A stretch of DNA of 64,000 bases from Pontimicrobium aquaticum (lineage in GTDB: Bacteria; Bacteroidota; Bacteroidia; Flavobacteriales; Flavobacteriaceae): assembly GCF_005047595.1 (NCBI RefSeq), contig NZ_SUPL01000001.1:372001-436000 (forward strand). Direction: 5' to 3'. Position numbers and translations under genes: made by a program. Positions within the stretch are counted from its first letter, which is position 1; each line of letters begins with the position of its first letter. Under the pieces are notes generated by a model that saw only the letters and a list, made by a program, of their open reading frames with translations, did no database searches and had not been told where the DNA came from. Below, piece after piece: positions 16,052 to 23,374 of the stretch.

Positions 16052-17115
16052 TCTGTTACAATTGGAATTAATAAAGTTGCAACTATTTTTTTTCCTGATG
16101 CTTCGCTTATTTTTATACTTGCTTTTCCCTTATATTGTATTTCTAATCTCTTTTTTAAATTACTTAACCCCAACCCATTTTTCTTTTCATAATTAAGCTT
16201 TCCAGGATTTTTTACTATAATTTCAATAAAATTAACGGTTTCTTTAATTGAAATTTCAACCAACCCTCCTTCAACATATTTATCAACACCATGTTTTATA
16301 GCATTCTCAACTAAAAGTTGAATACTTAAAGTCGGGATCATAAAATTTTCTAAAGATTCATCAATATCAAATATTACATTTAATCGCTCTTCAAATCTCA
16401 TTTTTTCAAGTTCTATATAATCCTTAACTAAAAGTAATTCTTCTTTAATAGGAAGTAGATCTCGATCTTTTTCATAAAGTGATGAGCGTAATAGATCCGA
16501 CAACAAATCCACAGCTCTTCTAGCAGTTTTAGGATTTTCCATGACCAACGATTTAATAGAGTTCAAGGAATTAAATAAAAAATGTGGGTTTAATTGCGCC
16601 GATAAATTATCTAATTGTGCTTGTTTTGCAATAATTGAAAGCTGAGCATTCGCTTTTGCAGTATGTATTTCTTTTTTATAAAAATGATATAAGTGATACG
16701 CAAGCACCCAAATAGAAATTTGTCTTAACCCAGTCAATAAAACAGGATTCCACACTAAAACATTCTCTAAGAACACATCCCGATTAAATACCATATATAC
16801 AAAAAAAGAAGTCTTTAGCATCATTATTTGCATAAATGCAACGGACAATAAAAGCACAAGAGGGATTGCCTTAATTAATAACTTTTTTATATTTAATTCG
16901 TTCCATTTTCCTCTCAATGCATAGTAACGATATAAATGTGTAAGACCAATACAAATAGCTACATCTAAAACATAATTTATTAATGCATGAAAAACATTAA
17001 ATTGATCTCTTACTAAAGCAATATAAAGCCATAACAACGATACAACACCCCAACCTATAAGTTGGCATTTCCAGTAAAGCGATATTGAAATCAATTTTTT
17101 AATTTTTCCAAGCAT
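16048..17115 (-). CDS. LytS/YehU-type sensor histidine kinase
   Basis: From the ATG at 17115 the protein has 355 residues. An upstream in-frame TTG at 17223 lies inside the rpmA terminator and is rejected. About four membrane helices (residues 10-150) are followed by a short coiled linker, then the His_kinase motif LNPHFLFNSLNSIKSLV with the phospho-accepting His. A HATPase domain follows with NAIKHGVDKYVEGG and GLGLSNLKKRL. The class pairs with LytTR regulators, as here. The signal is unknown; no large periplasmic sensor domain is present, so the membrane helices may sense directly. Confidence 0.9.
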   Translation of the reverse strand: MLGKIKKLISISLYWKCQLIGWGVVSLLWLYIALVRDQFNVFHALINYVLDVAICIGLTHLYRYYALRGKWNELNIKKLLIKAIPLVLLLSVAFMQIMMLKTSFFVYMVFNRDVFLENVLVWNPVLLTGLRQISIWVLAYHLYHFYKKEIHTAKANAQLSIIAKQAQLDNLSAQLNPHFLFNSLNSIKSLVMENPKTARRAVDLLSDLLRSSLYEKDRDLLPIKEELLLVKDYIELEKMRFEERLNVIFDIDESLENFMIPTLSIQLLVENAIKHGVDKYVEGGLVEISIKETVNFIEIIVKNPGKLNYEKKNGLGLSNLKKRLEIQYKGKASIKISEASGKKIVATLLIPIVTE

Positions 17116-17215
17116 AGTACAAAAAAAAGTATCCCAATTCAGTAAATAAAGAAAAAGTACATAAGTGCAGATATTTGGCATTAAGTGTAAAAATATAGGT
17201 TTTACACCATACTCA

Positions 17216-17252
17216 AAAAACAAAAGCCCTTTCTGAAAACAGAAAGGGCTTT
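17216..17252 (-). terminator. Terminator of rplU-rpmA
   Basis: Arms AAAGCCCTTTCTG and CAGAAAGGGCTTT form a 13-bp stem with loop AAAA. On the minus strand T-rich sequence follows. Confidence 0.9.
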
Positions 17253-17277
17253 AAATATTTTAAAAAGAAACTATGTT

Positions 17278-17538
17278 TTAAGCCTCAAAAGGCTCTATAG
17301 AAACATACGACTTATTATCTTTCTTTTTCTCAAATTTTACTATGCCATCAACTTTAGCATGTAATGTATGATCTTTTCCAGCGTAAACATTTTCACCTGG
17401 ATTATGTGCAGTACCTCTTTGTCTTACAATGATGTTTCCTGCAACAGCAGCTTGACCACCAAAAATCTTAACACCCAATCGTTTCGATTCTGATTCTCTA
17501 CCGTTTTTCGAACTTCCGACTCCTTTTTTATGTGCCAT
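17278..17538 (-). CDS. rpmA: 50S ribosomal protein L27
   Basis: The 86-residue protein begins [20 protein letters not shown] and contains [17 protein letters not shown], the near-invariant L27 core that sits by the peptidyl-transferase centre. There is no Firmicutes-type N-terminal cleavable extension. It is co-transcribed with rplU (26-base gap) and followed by a terminator. Confidence 0.98.
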   Translation of the reverse strand: MAHKKGVGSSKNGRESESKRLGVKIFGGQAAVAGNIIVRQRGTAHNPGENVYAGKDHTLHAKVDGIVKFEKKKDNKSYVSIEPFEA

Positions 17539-17564
17539 TTTATTTCGATTTTAGTTTTTAAAAA

Positions 17565-18104
17565 TTAACTTAAAGCAGCTATTAAATCGGCTTTCTTCAT
17601 AGAAGAAATTCCAGAAACTCCTTTTGCCTTAGCCATCTCTTTTAATTCAGCAACGGTCATTTTGCTTAAATCTTGAGTAGCTTCTTCTTTTTTAGCTGGC
17701 TTTGCTTCTGCTTTTGGAGCAGCAGCTTTTGGTTCAGCTTTTTTAGTTTCTTTCTTTGGAGCAGTTTTTTCAGCTTTAGCTGGTTTTGCTCCTGAAGCAA
17801 CAATCCCTTCAATTTGAATTTCAGTTAAAGATTGTCTGTGTCCATTTTTAACACGGTAACCTTTACGTCTTTTCTTTTTGAAAACTATTACTTTATCACC
17901 TTTAAGGTGCTTTAAGACTTTTGCACTTACTTGTGCTCCGCCTATAGCTGGGGCGCCTACAGTTACATTGTCACCATCTGCCACTAAAAGAACGTTATCG
18001 AAAGCTACTTTCTTTCCTTCTTCAGTTTGTAAACGGTGAACAAACACTTTTTGGTCTTTTTCAACTTTAAATTGTTGCCCTGCTATCTCTACAATTGCGT
18101 ACAT
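17565..18104 (-). CDS. rplU: 50S ribosomal protein L21 with C-terminal Rho-N/SAP-like extension
   Basis: Residues 1-103 are normal L21 ([20 protein letters not shown], then [15 protein letters not shown]). The protein continues to 179 residues, about 75 beyond the usual end. A Lys/Ala/Glu-rich linker (about residues 108-145) leads to a compact helical module, [18 protein letters not shown], ending [10 protein letters not shown], like the N-terminal Rho/SAP-type nucleic-acid-binding fold. Such extensions are known in Bacteroidota L21; their role is not established. The promoter lies at 18156-18186 and rpmA follows in the same operon. Confidence 0.96.
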   Translation of the reverse strand: MYAIVEIAGQQFKVEKDQKVFVHRLQTEEGKKVAFDNVLLVADGDNVTVGAPAIGGAQVSAKVLKHLKGDKVIVFKKKRRKGYRVKNGHRQSLTEIQIEGIVASGAKPAKAEKTAPKKETKKAEPKAAAPKAEAKPAKKEEATQDLSKMTVAELKEMAKAKGVSGISSMKKADLIAALS

Positions 18105-18155
18105 AGCGTAACGTTTAAATATTTATTAATTAAAATTTTTATTCAAAAATGAGTG

Positions 18156-18186
18156 CAAATATAAGCCTATTTACTTAATCTACAAA
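18156..18186 (-). promoter_or_regulatory. Promoter of rplU-rpmA
   Basis: On the minus strand TTTG (18186-18183), a 19-base spacer and TATATTTG (18163-18156) match the Bacteroidota consensus exactly, about 50 bases before the rplU start. Confidence 0.85.
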
Positions 18187-18222
18187 CGTTTTAAAGTATT
18201 TAATAGGTTTAATTTAGAGTAT

Positions 18223-19098
18223 CTAATTGCGTTTATTAGCAAGATAAATACCTAAAAGAATTAAAATAGTTGCTAAACCCTGCAAAACACTAAAGCTTTC
18301 ACCATCTAAAATTCCCCACATTAGTGCAATTAATGGCATAGAATAGGTTACTGATGATGCAAAAACAGGTGTTGCCATTTGCACTAATTTATTAAAAAGT
18401 ACTTTTGCTAAAGCAGTTCCGAAAGCCGAAAGAATAACAATATAGAGCATTGACATAGCAAAATCATGATTACTAAAATCTACCTTGTCTAAAAAATTGG
18501 TTGATAACAACACTATAATGGCTGGAATGATAATAGTTACAAAATTTCCAACTGCTATGCTTATAGCTTTAACGTCTTGTAGATGTTTTTTTATGATATT
18601 GACATTAATACCATACATAATTGAGGAAAGAACAACTAACCCTGCATATAAATAGTTTTGTTGAGGGTTTAATTCAGCACCTTTTAATATTAATAATGCT
18701 GTACCAACAAAGCCAATAATAACACCCAATATTTGTCTTTTTGTTGAAGCTATTTTAAATATTGCAAAGCCCAACAAAATGGTATTTAATGGTGTAAGTG
18801 AGTTTAATATGGATGCGACTGAACTATCTATTTCAGTCTCTGCAAAAGCAAATAAAAATACTGGAAAAAAGGTCCCTAAAAGCCCTGAAATAGCCAGCCA
18901 TTTCCATTGAGCTTTGGTAATATCTTTTATTGTATAGAAGCCAAAAATAAAGATAAAACAAGCAGAAATAATAATTCTTAAAGCACCTAGTTGTAGTGGT
19001 GTTAAGCCAATTAAACTCTTTTTAATAAGAATAAATGAGCTTCCCCAAATAAGAGATAAAATAGCTAGATATATCCATTTTTTATTTCCTAAATGCAT
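18223..19098 (-). CDS. EamA-family DMT transporter
   Basis: The 291-residue protein has ten hydrophobic helices arranged as two repeats of the EamA domain: WIYLAILSLIWGSSFILIKK at the start, and a second repeat from about residue 145 (YLYAGLVVLSSIMYGINVN). The family exports or imports small metabolites, often amino acids or nucleosides. No substrate can be assigned here. It stands alone and diverges from the HMA-lipoprotein gene. Confidence 0.92.
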   Translation of the reverse strand: MHLGNKKWIYLAILSLIWGSSFILIKKSLIGLTPLQLGALRIIISACFIFIFGFYTIKDITKAQWKWLAISGLLGTFFPVFLFAFAETEIDSSVASILNSLTPLNTILLGFAIFKIASTKRQILGVIIGFVGTALLILKGAELNPQQNYLYAGLVVLSSIMYGINVNIIKKHLQDVKAISIAVGNFVTIIIPAIIVLLSTNFLDKVDFSNHDFAMSMLYIVILSAFGTALAKVLFNKLVQMATPVFASSVTYSMPLIALMWGILDGESFSVLQGLATILILLGIYLANKRN

Positions 19099-19185
19099 GT
19101 ACTATATCTTCTTTACAAATAAATTTAGAATGCAAATAACAGTATTTATTACTAATTTTGTAAACAACTCTAATATTTAAAACCT

Positions 19186-19695
19186 ATGAAGACATTAAAA
19201 AACACATTAGTACTTGTTATGGCAATAGCACTAATGACATCTTGTAAAAATAAAACCACTCCTGAAGTTAAAACGGTAAAAACAGAAGTTGCTATTAATA
19301 CAGAAAATGTTTTAAACCCTGATGCTACTTTTATAAAATCAGAATTTACAATTGATGGTATGACTTGCGAAATGGGTTGTGCTAAACTTATCGAAAAAAA
19401 CATTAGCAAAATGAATGGTGTAAAATCTGTTAAAGTAGATTTTAATAAAAAACTTGCTATGGTTGAATATGATGAATCCATGGTTAATCATTCTTCATTA
19501 GAAGCAACAGTAACCAATTCTGACGAGACTTATAAAGTCAGCAACATGAAAATTGTTAATTCATTTTCTAACGAAGACAAAGAAGTCAAAGAATGTGGAA
19601 TGGGGTGTTGTAAAGGAAAAACCGAAGCTGAAAAAAAGGAAATTAAAGAAAATTGCAATAAGGCTTGCTGCGCTGATGAGAAAGCAAAAGCATAA
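19186..19695 (+). CDS. Secreted heavy-metal-associated (HMA) domain lipoprotein, Cys-rich tail
   Basis: The 169-residue protein has a lipoprotein signal (ALMTSCKNK). An HMA-type ferredoxin fold (about residues 60-125) carries GMTCEMGCAKLIEKNISKM, where the two cysteines are three residues apart rather than two as in classical MxCxxC copper chaperones. The tail has clusters ECGMGCCKGK and CNKACC, probably extra metal ligands. A periplasmic or outer-membrane-anchored copper/zinc-binding role is likely. A -7-like TAATTTTG lies at 19153-19160. It stands alone, convergent with pepP. Confidence 0.85.
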   Translation: MKTLKNTLVLVMAIALMTSCKNKTTPEVKTVKTEVAINTENVLNPDATFIKSEFTIDGMTCEMGCAKLIEKNISKMNGVKSVKVDFNKKLAMVEYDESMVNHSSLEATVTNSDETYKVSNMKIVNSFSNEDKEVKECGMGCCKGKTEAEKKEIKENCNKACCADEKAKA

Positions 19696-19715
19696 TTTTA
19701 AAAAATTACCCAAAC

Positions 19716-19746
19716 AAAAAAAAGCCACTTTAAAGCGGCTTTTTTT
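19716..19746. terminator. Bidirectional terminator between HMA lipoprotein and pepP
   Basis: Arms AAAAAAAAGCC and GGCTTTTTTT with one internal mismatch lie in the 53-base gap between two convergent genes. Confidence 0.8.
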
Positions 19747-19748
19747 GT

Positions 19749-21041
19749 TTATTTATTCATCAAATCCTCAATTTCATCGGCTTCAATTGGGATGTTTTTC
19801 ATTAAGTTTATCGGTTCACCTGCTTCTTGAATCACTACATCATCTTCCAATCTAATTCCCATACTTTCCTCTTGAATATAAATTCCAGGTTCCACAGTAA
19901 ACACCATATTTGCTTTCATTGGTGTTTTTAATTCACCATAATCATGTGTGTCTAATCCTATATGATGTGATGTTCCATGCATAAAGTATTTTTTATAAGC
20001 AGGCCATTTAGGGTCTTCGTTTTGTACATCGACTTTATCTAACAATCCTAAGCCTAATAATTCTGAGGTCATTATTTTACCTACCTCAACATGATAATCC
20101 GCCCAAATTGTTCCAGGAACCAACATTTTAGTTGCTTCATCTTTTACACGGTTTACAGCATTATACACAGCTCTTTGTCTGTCTGTAAATCTCCCATTAA
20201 CAGGGATCGTTCTTGTCATATCACTAGAATAGTTGGCGTATTCTGCACCAACATCCATGAGCAACATATCGCCATCTTTACAGACTTGGTTGTTTTCAAT
20301 ATAATGTAATACGCAAGCATTAAAACCAGAGCCTATAATTGGTGTGTAAGCAAAACCTTTAGACCTATTTCTAAGAAATTCATGCATATATTCGGCTTCA
20401 ATTTCATATTCCATAACACCTGGTTTTATAAACTCCAGCACGCGTCTAAATCCTTTTTCAGTAATGTTACATGCTGTTTGCAATAACGCTATTTCTTCTG
20501 ACTCTTTCACGCCACGAATGTTTTGCATTATTGTAAAACTCTTTGCCCAGTTATGAGCTGGAAACTTATCTTTTACACCTTTAATAAAACGCGCTTCACG
20601 AGACTCTAACTCTACTGCTTGACGGTAATGTTCATTGGTATTAAAATAAACGGTTTCAGCTTCAGTCATTAAATCAAAAAATACTTTATCAAAATCGCTT
20701 AACCAATACACCGTTTCTATGCCAGATGTTTTTGTAGCTTGCTCTTTTGTAAGTTTTGCACCTTCCCAAATAGCAATGTGGTCATTGGTTTCTCTTACAA
20801 ATAACACTTCACGATGTGCTTTATTGATCGCATCCGGAAACAACAACAAAATACTTTCTTCTTGATCCACACCACTTAAATAAAAAATATCGCTCTGCTG
20901 TTCAAAAGGCATGGTACTATCTGCTCCTGTTGTAAACACATCATTGGAATTAAAAACCGCAATAGCTTTTGGTTTCATTTGAGCTATAAATTTTGCTCTA
21001 TTCTTTATAAAAAGCCTGTTGGATATTGGATGGTATTTCAT
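19749..21041 (-). CDS. pepP: Xaa-Pro aminopeptidase (aminopeptidase P, M24B)
   Basis: The 430-residue cytosolic enzyme removes N-terminal residues that precede proline. The creatinase-like N-terminal domain (1-170) is followed by the pita-bread fold. All five metal ligands are visible: the two Asp residues in LMDVGAEYANYSSDMTRTI, His in HGTSHHIGLDTHD, Glu in TVEPGIYIQ and Glu in GIRLEDDVVI. Length and motifs are complete. It is a single gene ending at the shared terminator. Confidence 0.95.
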   Translation of the reverse strand: MKYHPISNRLFIKNRAKFIAQMKPKAIAVFNSNDVFTTGADSTMPFEQQSDIFYLSGVDQEESILLLFPDAINKAHREVLFVRETNDHIAIWEGAKLTKEQATKTSGIETVYWLSDFDKVFFDLMTEAETVYFNTNEHYRQAVELESREARFIKGVKDKFPAHNWAKSFTIMQNIRGVKESEEIALLQTACNITEKGFRRVLEFIKPGVMEYEIEAEYMHEFLRNRSKGFAYTPIIGSGFNACVLHYIENNQVCKDGDMLLMDVGAEYANYSSDMTRTIPVNGRFTDRQRAVYNAVNRVKDEATKMLVPGTIWADYHVEVGKIMTSELLGLGLLDKVDVQNEDPKWPAYKKYFMHGTSHHIGLDTHDYGELKTPMKANMVFTVEPGIYIQEESMGIRLEDDVVIQEAGEPINLMKNIPIEADEIEDLMNK

Positions 21042-21211
21042 GTATGTTTTGTTTATAAGTTTTCAATGAAAAACAAATGTAACCATTACTTTATAGAAAT
21101 AAAAAACATCCTTATACAAGTGTTATTTTAATTAAATGCTTGGTCGTTATTATTGATTTAAGTAATTTCAACTTTCTTTTTAACCAACCAAAAAACAAAC
21201 ACTATTCAAAA

Positions 21212-22663
21212 ATGAAAAAATTAAGTATTCTTTTAACAATCGCTTTCATCGCATTTTCGTGTACTAAAGAAGATAAAAAGTTAAGCAATGCTGAGTTATT
21301 TGCTAAAATAGACACAGAAATCAAAGCTAATTCACAAGCCTATAACGATTTAAAGGTTTCATCTGAAACAATTGGTCATCGACTCACAGGCTCTGAAAAT
21401 GGTGCTAAAGCGGAAACATTTACCTACAACAAATTTAAAGAATATGGTTTTGATGACGTGGTTTATCAACCTTTTGAAGTTGAAGCTTGGTCACGCGGAG
21501 ATGTATCTTTACAAATTGATGGAAACGACACAAAGGTTGTTACCTTAGGGCACTCACCTGTTGAAGCCAGTGTTAGCGGAACTATTGTAGATATGGGAAA
21601 TGGGCTTGAAGCAGATTATGCTGCAAATCCAGACGCTGTAAAAGGTAAAATTGCTCTAGTCTATATTGGAATCCTTCCCGGAAGTGAAGAAGGTTTAACG
21701 AACCTACATAGAAGTGAGAAATCCGCTATCGCTATTAAATATGGAGCTATTGGTATCATTATTATCAATCAAGTTGATAATGGTGTATTACTTACTGGAA
21801 CTGCTTCGGTAACTGGTGCTTTATTACCAATTCCTGCAGTTTGTATTGCAAAGAAAGATGGAATGGCATTAAAAGAGAAATTAAAAACATCTTCTTCTAC
21901 TGCTACTATTAATATGACTAACAATAGTAACATGATTAAAGCAAGAAATGTTATTGCTACAATTAAAGGAAGTGAACTTCCTGATGAAGAAATTGTTATT
22001 GGAGGTCACTTAGATTCTTGGGATTTAGCTACTGGTGCAATAGATAATGGAATAGGCTCATTTGCAGTTATAGATATTGCTCGTGCTTTTAAAGCAAATA
22101 ACTTAAACCCAAAACGCACCGTGAAATTTGTAATGTTTATGGGTGAAGAACAAGGTTTATTTGGTTCAAGACACATGGTTGCCGAAGCTGTTAAAGATGG
22201 TAGCATCGACAACATAAAATATATGATAAACCTTGACATGGCTGGAAATCCTGTTGGAATGAACGCAGGCGGACAATTAAACAATGAGAATTTCTTTAAA
22301 GAACTAGGAGCAACTATCCAGCAGCAAGATAGCATCTTTAAAAATACGTTTTCTAACAGATCTGGACTGCATAGCGATCACCAACCATTTATGTTAGAAG
22401 GAATTCCAATTCTTTCTCTACATAGTAATTTAGATCGTTCTATTTACGGGTGCTACCATTCTGATTGTGATAGCTTTGATTTAGTAAACGAAGAACATAT
22501 TACCAATACCGCTCGTTTTGGAACCATGATTCTATATGGTTTAGCTAATGCCGAAACACTTCCTGCTACAAAAATGGATAGTGAAACCACAAAGGAATTT
22601 ATGATTAAAAATAACCTAAAAGAAAAACTAATTATTGGTGGTGATTGGAAATGGCAGGAATAA
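21212..22663 (+). CDS. M28 family metallopeptidase, lipoprotein (carboxypeptidase Q-like)
   Basis: From the ATG at 21212 the protein has 483 residues; an in-frame TTG at 21140 would bury the lipoprotein signal (IAFSCTKED, Cys17). A protease-associated domain is inserted at about residues 105-210 (VKGKIALVYIGILPGS). The di-zinc catalytic core has GGHLDSWDLATGAIDNGIG (His, Asp), FMGEEQGLFGS (Glu base), YMINLDMAGN (Asp) and CYHSDCDSFD (His). It should act as an exo- or dipeptidase outside the cytoplasm. It is convergent with the cyclophilin gene, with an 11-base gap. Confidence 0.93.
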   Translation: MKKLSILLTIAFIAFSCTKEDKKLSNAELFAKIDTEIKANSQAYNDLKVSSETIGHRLTGSENGAKAETFTYNKFKEYGFDDVVYQPFEVEAWSRGDVSLQIDGNDTKVVTLGHSPVEASVSGTIVDMGNGLEADYAANPDAVKGKIALVYIGILPGSEEGLTNLHRSEKSAIAIKYGAIGIIIINQVDNGVLLTGTASVTGALLPIPAVCIAKKDGMALKEKLKTSSSTATINMTNNSNMIKARNVIATIKGSELPDEEIVIGGHLDSWDLATGAIDNGIGSFAVIDIARAFKANNLNPKRTVKFVMFMGEEQGLFGSRHMVAEAVKDGSIDNIKYMINLDMAGNPVGMNAGGQLNNENFFKELGATIQQQDSIFKNTFSNRSGLHSDHQPFMLEGIPILSLHSNLDRSIYGCYHSDCDSFDLVNEEHITNTARFGTMILYGLANAETLPATKMDSETTKEFMIKNNLKEKLIIGGDWKWQE

Positions 22664-22674
22664 CGATTTTTTAA

Positions 22675-23253
22675 TTATTCCTGAAATTCTGGATACAAGG
22701 TTTTAAGTTCTGTTTCAGATATTGAAATCATATTTACATCTAACGTAATTTTAGAAAGAGGCTCGTCAATCGAGTCTCTTTCTACATTAACAATAGTGTC
22801 AACCACATCCATGCCTTTAATCACTTTTCCAAAAACCGTATAATCACCATCCAAACGATGTAATCCATCTTTATTATGAACAATATAAAATTGGCAACGC
22901 GCAGATAATTTCTCCGGATTTCCATCACGTCCAGCTCCCAAAGCTCCATAGGTGTGTGTTAACGAATCAACAAACTCTGGTTCTAGTAAGTATTCAGGGT
23001 CGTTAAATCCTTCAGGTGTATCTGGGCAACCTCCTTGGGCAACAAAATTTGGTATCACTCTGTTAAAAGATAAACTGTCCCAATAGCCTTTGTTTGCCAA
23101 CTCAATAAAACTAGCTTTATGATTTGGCGTTTCATCATACAACCAAAGTAATATCTCACCCTTTGGTGTATTTATTTGACCTATATCATGCATCTTTTCA
23201 GTGTTGCACGATATCATTAAAAGCGTAATAAATAGAGTTGCAATTTTTTTCAT
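22675..23253 (-). CDS. Cyclophilin-type peptidyl-prolyl isomerase, lipoprotein
   Basis: The 192-residue protein has a lipoprotein signal (LLMISCNTEK) followed by a single cyclophilin domain with FNRVIPNFVAQGGCPDTPEG and HRLDGDYTVFGKVIKGMDVVD. It would catalyse cis-trans isomerisation of proline bonds in proteins of the periplasm. The catalytic Arg in FNRV and the Gln in VAQGG are present. It diverges from the BNR-repeat protein gene. Confidence 0.93.
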   Translation of the reverse strand: MKKIATLFITLLMISCNTEKMHDIGQINTPKGEILLWLYDETPNHKASFIELANKGYWDSLSFNRVIPNFVAQGGCPDTPEGFNDPEYLLEPEFVDSLTHTYGALGAGRDGNPEKLSARCQFYIVHNKDGLHRLDGDYTVFGKVIKGMDVVDTIVNVERDSIDEPLSKITLDVNMISISETELKTLYPEFQE

Positions 23254-23374
23254 AACGACTAGTTTAAGTTTAAAATTAGCAAATAAATGTTAAAAAATGT
23301 TTTTTAATAAGTAGCATTTGACCGTTTATGAAGTTTTAAGTATTTTCATCACTTCTTAAAACAACCAACCAAAA

